A DNA stretch of 64,000 nucleotides from Deinococcus actinosclerus (GTDB lineage: Bacteria; Deinococcota; Deinococci; Deinococcales; Deinococcaceae), in NCBI RefSeq assembly GCF_001507665.1, contig NZ_CP013910.1, positions 127,501 through 191,500 of the forward strand, given 5' to 3'. The position numbers were made by a program, and so were the translations under genes. The notes under the pieces are model-generated. The model did not search any database, had not been told where the DNA came from, and saw nothing but the letters and a program-made list of their open reading frames with translations. Shown here one piece after another: positions 1 to 16,465 of the stretch. The number at the start of each line of letters is the position of its first letter. Within the stretch, counting starts at the first letter, position 1.

Positions 1-1264
1 GGCCGCCGACGACCAGTGAACGTCCGTTGGATTGAAGAGTCACGTCCTGAACCATGCCAGGCCCTGTTAGGACTGTCAGGCGCCCCTGGTCGCCGAATGC
101 GGTGTCGAGTTGTCCATTGGCCTCGAATTGAGCCAGTCCCCATGCGGGGCGCGCCGGGCCGGAGAAACTGTAATTGGTTGTTCCAGCAGCCAGAATCTTG
201 CCGTTTCGCCTGACGATCAGACCTGCGAGGCCCCCGCCCCCAAAACTGGCCCCAGCATCGGCGCGGCCCGTCCCACCCCCGAAAGTCCAGTCAGGTGTAC
301 CTGCAGCATCAAGACGCGCGACAGTAAAGCCGATGTCATCGAACACACCACCAATCACGATCCGTCCATCAGCCTGAATGTCCAGTGCCAATACCGGCCC
401 ACCCGCAAAGGGGTAAGCGACGCCGTCCTGACCGAAGGTGGGGTCGAGGGCACCATCCATCAGATACCGTGCCACCACGGCATATACCCTGCTCTCTCCT
501 GCGACCTGAAAAAAATCACTGCCACCCACAATAAGCCGGCCCTGCGTATCCAACCGCAGCCGTTGTGCGCCCCCAGAGCCGCGTAGGGGTGTCTGCACGG
601 TGCCGTTCTGGCCAAACGTGGTGTCCAGTTGCCCCGCTGCACTCAGGCGCAGCAGGGTAATGGCTGACGTGGGTACGTCGTGTGAGATGGCGGCAACCAC
701 TATCCGGCCATCGCCTTGCACCACCAGATCAACAGGAGTGTCCCGACCTCCCAGATTGACCGTGACTGAGCCGCCCAGTCCGAAGCTCTGGTCGGGGGTG
801 CCGTCACTAAGCAACCGAAAGACCTGAATATCGTCTGTATCGGAAGCCCCGGTCACGATAATTCGTCCATCAGACAGGATCCCGAGACCGATGAGCGGAT
901 TCGGGCCGAGCAGCGTGTAACCTCCTGCCCCGAACGCGGGATCCAGGGTGCCATCTGCAAGGTACCGGGTGACCACGCCGCCTCCAGCACTGCCTGCCAC
1001 CACGATCCGGCCGTCAGCCATGACGACGGCCCTCTGAGCAATCTCATCGACACGCTCCAGCAGATCCGTCGTGACCACGCCGTTCTGTCCGAAAGTGGAG
1101 TCTGGGACCTGTTGCGCCGTCAGGGAGCGGGGCACACCGTTCGGGCCTGCCAGTGGGGCAGTGTTTGGGGCGGCCGGTGGGGCGCAGCTGGGGACGAGAG
1201 TGGCCAGGGCAAGGCTGAGGCCGAGCAGCAGACGGGACGGGGTGAGGCTGTGTGGGCGGGCCAT
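1..1264 (-). CDS. delta-60 repeat lipoprotein, partial (3' end off window)
   Basis: The reading frame is open from an ATG at 1264 to the window edge, so at least 421 residues are present and the C-terminus is missing. AGGAGGG lies just upstream of the ATG. The N-terminus has a basic start, a hydrophobic stretch and the lipobox LVPSC, so it should be an exported lipoprotein. The rest is a string of imperfect repeats of about 55-60 residues, each with a D-x-x-FG-x-x-G element (DSTFGQNGVVTT, DPAFGAGGYT, DQSFGLGGSV, DTTFGQNGTV, DPTFGQDGVA) followed by a DGRIVVAG-type strand (ADGRIVVAGS, SDGRIIVTGA, GDGRIVVAAI, ADGRIVIGGV, NGKILAAGTT). This is the delta-60 / beta-propeller-like repeat known from bacterial surface proteins. 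Ligand and role are unknown. Confidence 0.85.
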   Translation of the reverse strand, partial: MARPHSLTPSRLLLGLSLALATLVPSCAPPAAPNTAPLAGPNGVPRSLTAQQVPDSTFGQNGVVTTDLLERVDEIAQRAVVMADGRIVVAGSAGGGVVTRYLADGTLDPAFGAGGYTLLGPNPLIGLGILSDGRIIVTGASDTDDIQVFRLLSDGTPDQSFGLGGSVTVNLGGRDTPVDLVVQGDGRIVVAAISHDVPTSAITLLRLSAAGQLDTTFGQNGTVQTPLRGSGGAQRLRLDTQGRLIVGGSDFFQVAGESRVYAVVARYLMDGALDPTFGQDGVAYPFAGGPVLALDIQADGRIVIGGVFDDIGFTVARLDAAGTPDWTFGGGTGRADAGASFGGGGLAGLIVRRNGKILAAGTTNYSFSGPARPAWGLAQFEANGQLDTAFGDQGRLTVLTGPGMVQDVTLQSNGRSLVVGG

Positions 1265-1428
1265 GATTCCCTCCTTGGACGCCAGGGGCAGGCGATCCAG
1301 GAGCAGGGTGACAGGTGGCCAGTGACCGGAGCGTGACCGCCTGGGACAGGTAAGGATCTCGCCAGACGCCAAAGAGATGGACGCAGCCTGGCAGCCGCGT
1401 CCTAGTGGGCGTCGTGGCCCAGTTGTGG

Positions 1429-1505
<77 letters not shown>

Positions 1506-1537
1506 ATGAAAAAGGGCTCCCGGGTAGGGGAGCCTTC

Positions 1538-1613
<76 letters not shown>

Positions 1614-1636
1614 GGGTGCGTCGTGTCGTCGGGGGG

Positions 1637-1715
<79 letters not shown>

Positions 1716-1828
1716 ACCGTATACTCTCCCGTCGAACGCGCGTCGTGAACTATAGCAGAGATTGCGCGTGGGGGAAGGGTGTTGTGTGCATGAGGAGCGT
1801 ATGCTGCGTCATTGTGAGTGGCGCGCGC

Positions 1829-2695
1829 GTGAAGACGTTCCTGGATCTGGTGAAGTTCGAACACACGGTGTTCGCCCTGCCGTTCGCGTATGCGGGCATG
1901 CTGCTGGCGAGCATGCAGGTGAACGGCACGGGCTGGCCCGGATGGCACGTCCTGGTGTGGGTGACGGTGGCGATGGCGGCGGCGCGCACGGCGGCGATGG
2001 GAGCCAACCGTGTGATTGACCGCTTCATCGACGCGCGCAATCCGCGCACGGCGGGTCGGGAGGTGCCGAGCGGGAAGGTCAGCCCGGCGCAGGCGTGGGC
2101 GCTGGTGGTGGTGAGTCTGGTCGTCCTGGTGGTCGCGGCGGCGCAGCTGAACCCGCTGTGCCTGGCGCTGTTGCCGCTGGCGGTGGTGTTCCTGATCGGC
2201 TACCCGTACACGAAGCGCTTCACGTGGCTGTGTCACGCGTGGCTGGGCGTGACGGACGGCGCGGCGGCGGCCGGGGGCTGGATCGCGGTGACCGGGGAGT
2301 TCGCGCCGCCCGCGTGGGCGCTGTGGGCCGTCGTGATCTTCTGGATGATCGGTTTGGACGTGATCTACGCGACGATGGACCGGGATTTCGACGTGGCGAA
2401 CGGTATCAGGAGCATTCCGGCGCGCTTCGGGATTTCGCGGGCGCTGCGGATCGCGGCCGCCAGCCACGCGCTGACGTTCGCGCTTCTGCTCCTCGTGGGC
2501 GTGCTGGCGGGCGCGAGCGTCTGGTATTACCTCGCGGCGCTGGCGATGGGCGGCATCCTGCTGTTCGAGCACCGGATCGTGAACCCGAAGGATCTGGCGC
2601 GGGTGAACGTGGCGTTCTTCGACGCGAACATGTGGCTGGCGCTGACCATGCTGGCCGGCGTGGTGGTGGACGTGGCGTGGCGCACCCTGACTTGA
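1829..2695 (+). CDS. mqnP: UbiA-family prenyltransferase (menaquinone pathway, MqnP-like)
   Basis: Integral membrane prenyltransferase of 288 residues that would attach a polyprenyl chain to an aromatic acceptor. Both Asp-rich Mg-prenyl-diphosphate motifs are present: [15 protein letters not shown] and [16 protein letters not shown]. About eight hydrophobic segments separate them. The opening [17 protein letters not shown] is typical of the UbiA-like enzymes of futalosine-type menaquinone synthesis in the Deinococcus-Thermus group; that pathway assignment comes from family knowledge. I chose GTG 1829 (KTFLDLVKF...) because homology starts there; ATG 1790 in the same frame would add 13 residues. 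The frame also runs upstream through the antisense of the tRNAs, which is not coding. Confidence 0.8.
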   Translation: MKTFLDLVKFEHTVFALPFAYAGMLLASMQVNGTGWPGWHVLVWVTVAMAAARTAAMGANRVIDRFIDARNPRTAGREVPSGKVSPAQAWALVVVSLVVLVVAAAQLNPLCLALLPLAVVFLIGYPYTKRFTWLCHAWLGVTDGAAAAGGWIAVTGEFAPPAWALWAVVIFWMIGLDVIYATMDRDFDVANGIRSIPARFGISRALRIAAASHALTFALLLLVGVLAGASVWYYLAALAMGGILLFEHRIVNPKDLARVNVAFFDANMWLALTMLAGVVVDVAWRTLT

Positions 2696-2828
2696 TACGG
2701 ACTCCGATTGAGTGGAGTGCAGAAATCCTTCAGTCCGAACGGATACGAGTGGAAGTCAAACGGCTTCCGGGCGTGGAGCTGGCATCCCGGTGCCCTTCCC
2801 GGTGGTTGACGAAACAGACGGAAGCCGG

Positions 2829-3140
2829 ATGAGTGGTGCTGAGTACCGCAGCGCTGGGCTGGACTGGGTGCCCCTGGACGCCGCGCAGGCCTTCGTGGAC
2901 GGGGACGAGCGCCGCGCGGCGGTGCTGCTGGCCCGCGCGCGGGACGCGCAGCCCGCCGGGAGTGTGGCGTGGGCGCAGCTGGAACGGCTGTATGGCCTGA
3001 CCCTGATTCATATGCAGCGTGAGGTGGAGGGCACCTTCGCGCTGGAACGGGCGGACGCGCTGCTGGACGCGGCGGGGATGCCTCGGCCTGATCTGGAGGT
3101 ACTGGACCGGCGGGCGCCCGGTGGGCCGCCTGAACGCTAG
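2829..3140 (+). CDS. hypothetical protein, 103 aa
   Basis: A small soluble, Ala/Arg/Leu-rich helical protein (start [13 protein letters not shown]). The segment from about residue 20 to 85 reads like one or two tetratricopeptide-type helix pairs ([26 protein letters not shown]), but no family is recognised. ATG 2829 was chosen over ATG 2712 in the same frame because GGAAG lies just before it and the earlier segment has non-coding-like composition. Its TAG stop doubles as the -10 box of the next gene. Confidence 0.55.
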   Translation: MSGAEYRSAGLDWVPLDAAQAFVDGDERRAAVLLARARDAQPAGSVAWAQLERLYGLTLIHMQREVEGTFALERADALLDAAGMPRPDLEVLDRRAPGGPPER

Positions 3141-3143
3141 ACT
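3138..3143 (+). promoter_or_regulatory. leaderless -10 box (TAGACT)
   Basis: TAGACT followed by a 7-nt spacer and then ATG 3151. The hexamer begins with the TAG stop codon of the preceding gene. The spacing places transcription start at or next to the ATG. Confidence 0.6.
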
Positions 3144-3150
3144 GGCGCGC

Positions 3151-3609
3151 ATGACGGACGCGGTGCGGGCGGGTGTGACCCTGGAAACCTCGGAGCGGGA
3201 CTTCGCGGCGCGGTACGCCGAGTTCGCTGCCCAGGGCACGCTCTACCCGTCGCGGGAGGGCAGTCCGCTGCTGGAGTTCGGGGTGGCGGGGCGGGTACTG
3301 TACCTGTTTGACCGCAGCGGGCCGTACGCGGCGCAGCCCGGTCCGGCGCGGCTGGTGGTCCACGGTGTGGTGGAGGACGGCGGGCTGCACCGGCTGGACG
3401 GCGGAGAGCACCAGGAGCAGGTGCAGACCCTGGGGGTCTCCGGGGTGGAGGGCCGTGGGCGGGTGCTGGCCGTGTGGCGGCAGGGGTTCGTGGTGCAGGC
3501 GCGCCTGCCGCTGGTGCTGGGCTCGTTCACGCCATTGCCCGACGTGCAGGTGGGGGACTGGGTGGCGTTCCGGACGATGCCGCCCCTGCATGGTTTTGTC
3601 CCGGTCTGA
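3151..3609 (+). CDS. hypothetical protein, 152 aa
   Basis: A soluble protein of unknown function, rich in beta strands ([42 protein letters not shown]). It has no signal peptide or membrane segment. The C-terminal half ([18 protein letters not shown]) resembles a small beta-barrel. ATG 3151 is supported by a TAGACT -10 box 7 nt upstream. No homologous family is recognised. Confidence 0.65.
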   Translation: MTDAVRAGVTLETSERDFAARYAEFAAQGTLYPSREGSPLLEFGVAGRVLYLFDRSGPYAAQPGPARLVVHGVVEDGGLHRLDGGEHQEQVQTLGVSGVEGRGRVLAVWRQGFVVQARLPLVLGSFTPLPDVQVGDWVAFRTMPPLHGFVPV

Positions 3610-3806
3610 CCGGGTGCAGGGGCGCTGACGAGAGATGAGCCGGGAAGCAGCCGGCTAGGTGTCGCAGGTCCTGACCTGACAGACCACACCCGGTCTGTAC
3701 CTTAGGCGGTGACAGAAGACAAATTTTTCTTCACTCAGTCGATTTAACGTCGAAGTGAAAACATCTTCCCTTTCTCCTCACGGTCCTTCATGATGGAAGC
3801 GTCCCC

Positions 3807-4397
3807 ATGAACGAGTCGCTGCTCCCCCTCCCCGGCTCCCAGCCGCATGCCACCCCGGCCTGCATGGTGCTGGTCGATCTGGTCGGCAGTACGTTGATGG
3901 CGCAGACCCTCGACCTGGGCAGTTACATGGCGCTTATGCAGGAATTCGTGCAGGTCATGATCCTGACCCTGGAGGCCCGCGGAGGGCAGGTCCTGCAGCA
4001 CCAGGGTGACGCCGTACTGGCCTGGTGGCCCGCCGCGCAGGCGGCGCAGGCCTGCGCCGCCGCGCAGGAGGCGCATATCCGTGCCGGGCGGCTGGCGCTG
4101 GCCGGGCATCTTGGGCAGCGGCTGCGGCTGCGCGCCGGGATCTCCAGCGGTGACGTGCTGATGGGCGTAGTCGGGGGACAGATGAGTGCCTACGGCTTGC
4201 CCGTCAACTACTCTCGCCGCCTGTGTGACGCGGCGCAGGCCGGGCAGACCCTGATCTGCGACGCGGTGCGCGCGCAGGTGCCGCAGCTGCGGTCAGTGCC
4301 CTGTCCGCCCCTGGCCCTGCAGGGCTTCGGGCCGCGCTGCACGGCCCACCGTCTCCTGGACAGCCCGGAGTCGGGGACGCGCATGAAAGTTGATTAA
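3807..4397 (+). CDS. class III adenylate/guanylate cyclase-domain protein
   Basis: A 196-residue protein that is essentially a single class III nucleotide cyclase domain. The strand MVLVDLVGST carries the first metal aspartate (D24), QHQGDAVLAWW carries the second (D68), and GISSGDVLMGVVGG...AYGLPVNYSRRLCDAA is the dimer/ribose region. The usual substrate-specifying Lys of the KxxGD element is Gln64, so substrate or activity is uncertain. There is no membrane segment or sensor domain. GGAAG sits 8 nt before ATG. It stands alone upstream of a two-component pair. Confidence 0.8.
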   Translation: MNESLLPLPGSQPHATPACMVLVDLVGSTLMAQTLDLGSYMALMQEFVQVMILTLEARGGQVLQHQGDAVLAWWPAAQAAQACAAAQEAHIRAGRLALAGHLGQRLRLRAGISSGDVLMGVVGGQMSAYGLPVNYSRRLCDAAQAGQTLICDAVRAQVPQLRSVPCPPLALQGFGPRCTAHRLLDSPESGTRMKVD

Positions 4398-4430
4398 GCG
4401 CCCAGGCGGCCTTCTCATGAGAACGCTCCC

Positions 4431-4436
4431 TAGACT
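4431..4436 (+). promoter_or_regulatory. leaderless -10 box (TAGACT) of the response regulator
   Basis: TAGACT followed by 6 nt and ATG 4443. The palindrome TTCTCATGAGAA lies about 8 nt upstream of the box and could be an operator. Confidence 0.55.
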
Positions 4437-4442
4437 GCGGGC

Positions 4443-5120
<678 letters not shown>

Positions 5121-5133
5121 GCGTGCGGCGGGT

Positions 5134-5162
5134 GGGACGCGCGTGGACTGTTCGCGCGTCCC
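5134..5162 (+). terminator. hairpin after response regulator
   Basis: A perfect 10-bp stem (GGGACGCGCG / CGCGCGTCCC) with a 9-nt loop, 14 nt after the regulator stop. There is no T-tract. The kinase promoter follows directly, so the two genes may be separate transcripts. Confidence 0.5.
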
Positions 5163-5178
5163 TCATGCGCCCAGCCTC

Positions 5179-5184
5179 TACACT
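5179..5184 (+). promoter_or_regulatory. leaderless -10 box (TACACT)
   Basis: TACACT, 7-nt spacer, then ATG 5192 of a nine-codon open frame that is coupled to the kinase start. Confidence 0.5.
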
Positions 5185-5191
5185 GCCCCGC

Positions 5192-5221
5192 ATGACCGCC
5201 CCGACCCGGAGCCCCGCATGA
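5192..5221 (+). CDS. nine-codon leader peptide coupled to kinase
   Basis: ATG 5192 has leaderless promoter spacing (TACACT at 5179-5184). It encodes MTAPTRSPA and stops at TGA 5219-5221, which overlaps the kinase start (ATGA at 5218-5221). The kinase has no obvious ribosome binding site of its own, so re-initiation from this mini-frame is a plausible route to its translation. This is inference from layout only. Confidence 0.4.
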   Translation: MTAPTRSPA

Positions 5222-6852
5222 CGCTGCGCTGGCGGCTCACGCTCTTCTACACGGCGCTGCTGGCTTTCCTGCTGACCGGGGTGGGGGTCATCACGCTGTA
5301 CATGATGCGCGTGAACCTGATCAGCGGGATCGACAGCGACCTGAACACGACGTACAAGCAGTTCGTGACGTACCTCGTCAAACCCATCGGCCCGGACGAC
5401 CAGACGGCCCGCATTCCCACCGATCAGCAGCAGCTGACCGCCCAGGGCAACGGGCAGTTCGACCAGATCGGGCAGGCCAAGCTGCTGGCGCGCTACTACT
5501 TCTCAAATTCCAGCCTGGCGGTCGAGGAACTCTCCTTCTACTCCCGTCAGACCCTGCTGGATGACCTGAAGGCCGCGCGGACGCCAGACGCCAAGAAGAA
5601 GCTGTTCGACTACCTGGCCGGCCTGCGGGAGGACTCCCGCCGCTCCTTGGCCGTGGACATCAACCGGCCCATCACGCTCAGCGACGCTGAGCTGGACGCC
5701 CTGATCAATTCTACGGACGGCCGCCTGCGCCTGAACCGCCTGATTGCCGACGCGCCCAACCGCGAGCCGACCCTCATGCGGCTGCTGGTGGTGCTGGGCC
5801 CCCTCACGAACACCGAACCCAGCCGTAACGCGGGGATCGGCCAGAACTTCCAGAACGAACCGCCACTGAGTGTCGTGTACGTGGCCCGCAGCCTGAAGAC
5901 CGTGCAGAGCACCCTGGATGACCTGCGGCAGGTCGTCATGCTGCTGTTCCTGACGGGACTGTTCACGGCGGGGACCGGCGCGTACCTGCTGGCCGGGCAG
6001 GCCCTGTTGCCCCTGCGCCGCGTGCAGCGGGCCGCCGAACGGATCGGCGGGCAGAATCTCACCGAGCGGGTGCCCGTCCCGCAGACCGGCGACGAGGTGG
6101 AATCCCTGGCGACCGCGCTGAACGCCATGCTGGGGCGTCTGGAGGGCAGCTTCGAGGCGCAGCGGCGCTTTACCAGCGACGCCAGCCACGAGCTGCGCAC
6201 GCCGGTCACCGCCATCAGCGGGCACGCCAGTTACCTGCTGCGCCGCACCAATCCCACCGGGCAGCAGCAGGAAAGCCTGAAGATCATCCAGAGCGAATCC
6301 GCACGGCTCACGAACCTGATTGCCAGCCTGCTGCAGCTGGCCCGCTCGGACAGCGGGGCGCTGGCCCTGCAGCGCGGGCCGATCCTCTCGGCCCTGTTCC
6401 TGGCGGAGATCGTGCGTGAACTCGCGCCGCTCGCGCAGGCCCAGCAGACCACGTTGACCAGCGTGGGCGAGGACGTGACCTTCGAGGCGGACGCGGACCG
6501 CCTGAAGCAGGTACTGATCAATCTGGTCAGCAACGCCCTGAAGGCCGGCGCGCAGACGGTGACGCTGCGCAGCGAGCGGGTGGATGCCGACGTGCGCCTC
6601 AGCGTGCAGGACGACGGCCCGGGCATTCCCGAGGATCAGCTTGAGCGTCTGTTCGACCGTTTCTACCGTCTGGAGGACAGCCGCAGCCGCGACCAGGGCG
6701 GCGCGGGCCTGGGCCTGAGCATCGCGCGCGGCATCGTGGACGCCCACGGCGGGCGCATCTGGCTCGACAGCGAGGTGGGCCGGGGGACCACCGCGTACGT
6801 GCAGCTGCCGGTCGGGAACGTGCCGGAATTCGATCTGGACGACGTGCCGTAA
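5218..6852 (+). CDS. membrane sensor histidine kinase
   Basis: A 544-residue kinase, presumed partner of the upstream regulator. First membrane helix at about 8-30, extracytoplasmic sensor domain of about 200 residues, second helix at about 240-265 ([20 protein letters not shown]), HAMP at about 266-318. The dimerisation/phosphotransfer domain has phospho-His H324 in [11 protein letters not shown]. The ATPase domain carries the N box ([14 protein letters not shown]), G1 box (DDGPGIPE), F box (FDRFYR) and G2 box ([12 protein letters not shown]). I chose ATG 5218 because it overlaps the stop of the leader frame and begins directly with the first membrane helix. Confidence 0.92.
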   Translation: MTLRWRLTLFYTALLAFLLTGVGVITLYMMRVNLISGIDSDLNTTYKQFVTYLVKPIGPDDQTARIPTDQQQLTAQGNGQFDQIGQAKLLARYYFSNSSLAVEELSFYSRQTLLDDLKAARTPDAKKKLFDYLAGLREDSRRSLAVDINRPITLSDAELDALINSTDGRLRLNRLIADAPNREPTLMRLLVVLGPLTNTEPSRNAGIGQNFQNEPPLSVVYVARSLKTVQSTLDDLRQVVMLLFLTGLFTAGTGAYLLAGQALLPLRRVQRAAERIGGQNLTERVPVPQTGDEVESLATALNAMLGRLEGSFEAQRRFTSDASHELRTPVTAISGHASYLLRRTNPTGQQQESLKIIQSESARLTNLIASLLQLARSDSGALALQRGPILSALFLAEIVRELAPLAQAQQTTLTSVGEDVTFEADADRLKQVLINLVSNALKAGAQTVTLRSERVDADVRLSVQDDGPGIPEDQLERLFDRFYRLEDSRSRDQGGAGLGLSIARGIVDAHGGRIWLDSEVGRGTTAYVQLPVGNVPEFDLDDVP

Positions 6853-6872
6853 TCAGTCCCGCGGTGAACTCA

Positions 6873-6915
6873 ACAGGCACGCCGCCGGGGGATCCATCCC
6901 CGGCGGCGTGCCTGT
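6873..6915. terminator. bidirectional hairpin terminator
   Basis: A perfect 18-bp inverted repeat (arms 6873-6890 and 6898-6915) with a 7-nt loop. It lies between the convergent kinase and ROK kinase genes, and its symmetry suits termination from both sides. Confidence 0.8.
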
Positions 6916-6927
6916 CGACTCTGCGTC

Positions 6928-7830
<903 letters not shown>

Positions 7831-7986
7831 GGGAACTCCGAAGGAAATGAAAGCGGGGAGAAACAGCGCGCGTGGGGCGGGAGCGCTTCCAGCCTCGCCC
7901 GGGGCCACCACGGGGGGAACCGGGAGGCGGCTGATCGCCCCGGGGCCGGACGCGCGGCCGGACGGGTGACACTCTGCCCCTGCAAT

Positions 7987-8322
7987 CTACCCCGCCTGAC
8001 CCCCGCCCGGCCCGGCGTCCTCTGCATGGGTCACCGGGCCGGACTCCGCCTCGTCCACGGCCTCGTCCTCGAAGCCCAGCAGGGCCAGCGCCTCGGGCAG
8101 CTGCACTTCCGGCACGTACAGGCCCACGTCCCCCATGTAGCCGCCGGTCTCGATCTCGATCACGGGGCTGCCCATCGACCACTGGAAGGGCGTGCGTACC
8201 ACGCTCACCACGCCGCCCTCCAGCAGCGTGCGCCGCCAGCCCTCGGCCAGCAGACGCGGCAGGGTGTCCACCCGCACCCACGGGTCACCCTGGTACAGCA
8301 CCCGGTCCTCGAACGTGGCCAT
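7987..8322 (-). CDS. hypothetical protein, 111 aa
   Basis: A small soluble protein (start MATFEDRVLYQGDPWVRVD) with the short segments LLEGGVVSVVRTP and PVIEIETGGYMGDVGLYVPE, followed by an acidic tail. The family is not recognised. Its ATG overlaps the stop of the upstream thioesterase gene (TGATG), so the two are probably translationally coupled. Confidence 0.65.
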   Translation of the reverse strand: MATFEDRVLYQGDPWVRVDTLPRLLAEGWRRTLLEGGVVSVVRTPFQWSMGSPVIEIETGGYMGDVGLYVPEVQLPEALALLGFEDEAVDEAESGPVTHAEDAGPGGGQAG

Positions 8323-8765
8323 CAGCGCACGCTCCGGTGGGCCACCCGCTCGGCGAAGTCCTGCGGCAGCGCGCGGGGCGCCCCCTGCTCGTCCACGCGG
8401 ACCTGCACGGACCGCGCGAACGCGCACGGTACCCCGTCGGCCCGGATCAGGGCCACGCTCGTCCAGCTGGTGCGGCCCACCCGCTCGATCAGGGTGTCCA
8501 CCGCGACCTCCTGCCCCTGGCGGATATCGCGCACGTAGTCGATCTCCAGCCGCGCCAGCACCGAGCGGTCGTCCGCGCCGCCCCCCACCTCCCGCGAGAG
8601 GGCCATGCGGCCGACTTCCAGGAATTCCGCGTAGCGGGCGTTGTTCACGTGGCCCATGGCGTCCAGGTCGCCGTAGCGCAGCTGGATGACCGAGCGGCTC
8701 GCGTCCTCCCAGTTCAGCGCCGGGAGGCGCGAGGCGGCGGGCGTGACGGCAGCAGACTGACTCAT
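8322..8765 (-). CDS. acyl-CoA thioesterase, hot-dog fold (4HBT family)
   Basis: A 147-residue hot-dog fold protein. It carries the characteristic RYGDLDAMGHVNNARYAEF (catalytic Asp in the 4HBT family) and RTSWTSVALIRADG. It would hydrolyse acyl- or aroyl-CoA thioesters in the cytoplasm; the substrate cannot be read from sequence. The start (MSQSAAVTPAASR) lies 7 nt downstream of a TACACT box on the minus strand, so the transcript is probably leaderless. First gene of a two-gene unit. Confidence 0.8.
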   Translation of the reverse strand: MSQSAAVTPAASRLPALNWEDASRSVIQLRYGDLDAMGHVNNARYAEFLEVGRMALSREVGGGADDRSVLARLEIDYVRDIRQGQEVAVDTLIERVGRTSWTSVALIRADGVPCAFARSVQVRVDEQGAPRALPQDFAERVAHRSVR

Positions 8766-8772
8766 GCGGCCC

Positions 8773-8778
8773 AGTGTA
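8773..8778 (-). promoter_or_regulatory. leaderless -10 box (TACACT) of thioesterase operon
   Basis: TACACT on the minus strand, 7-nt spacer, then ATG at 8765. It faces another leaderless box at 8824-8829, so this is a compact divergent promoter region. Confidence 0.6.
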
Positions 8779-8823
8779 GTCCGCCGCGTCCGGTCTTCCC
8801 ACGCGCCCGTCACATGCGGGCGC

Positions 8824-8829
8824 TATGCT
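8824..8829 (+). promoter_or_regulatory. leaderless -10 box (TATGCT)
   Basis: TATGCT followed by 7 nt and GTG 8837. This identical arrangement before 34846 argues that GTG 8837, not ATG 8825 inside the box, is the true start. Confidence 0.6.
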
Positions 8830-8836
8830 GCGCGTC

Positions 8837-9214
8837 GTGACCGACCTGCCCCCCCCACCGCCGCCGCGGCGCGACTGGTGGCGGCGACTGCAACGCCTGC
8901 CGCTGAGCATGATGCTCGCCAGCGCCCTGCTGGGGCTGGGCATCGTGCAGTTGACCTTCCAGCTGGGCCACAGCCTGTACCGCACCAGCATCTGGACGAG
9001 CGACACCCAGGCCACCCGCCTGCGCATCCAGGGGCTCCAGAGCGACATCGAGGAGCTCCAGGACGCCGTGAAGGCCGCCCAGACGCCCGAGCACCTGCGG
9101 GAACTGGCCCGCTGCCGGGGCTACGTGGGTGCAGGCGAGCAGGTCATCGTGGCCCGCTCGGCCCCCACCCCCGACACGCCCAGCGAGAACTGCCAGGCGC
9201 TGCGGGTGCCGTAG
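8837..9214 (+). CDS. membrane-anchored coiled-coil protein (septum-initiator FtsB/DivIC-like)
   Basis: 125 residues. A short proline-rich and basic cytoplasmic tail is followed by one membrane helix at about 24-43 (LSMMLASALLGLGIVQLTF). A coiled-coil then follows (ATRLRIQGLQSDIEELQDAVKAAQ), and after it HLRELARCRGYVGAGEQVIV. This bitopic layout with an external coiled coil and a terminal R-x-x-GYV-x-x-GE segment resembles FtsB/DivIC proteins. Assignment is by architecture only. Start chosen from the leaderless promoter. Confidence 0.55.
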   Translation: MTDLPPPPPPRRDWWRRLQRLPLSMMLASALLGLGIVQLTFQLGHSLYRTSIWTSDTQATRLRIQGLQSDIEELQDAVKAAQTPEHLRELARCRGYVGAGEQVIVARSAPTPDTPSENCQALRVP

Positions 9215-9263
9215 ACGCGATCAGAGACCGGTCTGACCCAGGGTCGGCCAGCATCCACGCAAG

Positions 9264-9304
9264 AGGCGCGACCGCCCGGAAGATGTCCGGGAGGTCGCGC
9301 CTCG
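9264..9304. terminator. bidirectional hairpin terminator
   Basis: 17-nt arms with one mismatch (9264-9280 / 9288-9304) and a 7-nt loop. It lies between the convergent septum-type gene and lon. Confidence 0.75.
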
Positions 9305-9318
9305 GATCACCGCCTGGG

Positions 9319-11754
<2,436 letters not shown>

Positions 11755-11823
11755 GCTTGCTCCTTAACGGCCGCGCGCTGGGCGCGGGAATACTTGAGTG
11801 TAACGCGGGGGGTCATGAGACGA

Positions 11824-11871
11824 CACCCCCGCACGGTGTCCCCAGAGTGTAGGGACTGGTGCGGGGGCGTG
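11824..11871 (-). terminator. hairpin between clpX and lon
   Basis: A long stem of CCCCCGCAC / GTGCGGGGG extended inward by GTCCC / GGGAC. It lies just after the clpX stop (clpX ends at 11893) and before lon. Confidence 0.6.
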
Positions 11872-11892
11872 CTGTAACCTCTATCGCTATGC

Positions 11893-13700
<1,808 letters not shown>

Positions 13701-13707
13701 GGCAGCG

Positions 13708-13713
13708 ATTATC
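13708..13713 (-). promoter_or_regulatory. leaderless -10 box (GATAAT) of clpPX
   Basis: GATAAT on the minus strand with a 7-nt spacer to the clpP ATG at 13700. Confidence 0.55.
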
Positions 13714-13820
13714 GCACGGGTCGGGAAAGCGAACGTAGGCCAGACCTGACTTCATCCGGTGGGCGGGGACCCGCCCCCGTCCGCCAGATGGCTTACGGCC
13801 GGGCCAGCGCGGCAGCCGAC

Positions 13821-13843
13821 GCCCCCCGCCGGGGGCGGGGGGC
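13821..13843 (-). terminator. GC hairpin downstream of RNase J
   Basis: A perfect 10-bp stem (GCCCCCCGCC / GGCGGGGGGC) with a 3-nt loop, 22 nt after the RNase J stop. There is no T-tract. Confidence 0.55.
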
Positions 13844-13864
13844 ACGTGGCACGGCGCTGACGGC

Positions 13865-15538
<1,674 letters not shown>

Positions 15539-15785
15539 GGGTACTCCGGGAGACCTGCGTGTGGGGCAGGCGGTGAGAGAAGGCGGGGCCAGGGAATGCG
15601 GCCTGAGTGAGTGGATTGTGTCGCCGGTCAGGTGCTGCGGGCAGCGGCCAGGGAAGGCGAAGTGCGCTCAACGTAGCACACCGCGCCAGGGGCGCTGCGC
15701 GCCACACCTGACGTGCCGGTCATTTACGGAACTGCAAGGGACCTACATCAAGAAAACATCATGAAGATTTGGTGTCACCCGGCAG

Positions 15786-15791
15786 TATCAT
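15786..15791 (+). promoter_or_regulatory. leaderless -10 box (TATCAT)
   Basis: TATCAT, 6-nt spacer, then GTG 15798. No ribosome binding site is present, which is consistent with a leaderless message. Confidence 0.6.
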
Positions 15792-15797
15792 GGTCTC

Positions 15798-16463
<666 letters not shown>

Positions 16464-16465
16464 CG

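Noticed and set aside
2712..2828. Longer start for the 103-residue hypothetical protein.
   Set aside because: The added 39 residues are low-complexity and the ATG at 2829 has a nearby ribosome-site-like GGAAG.
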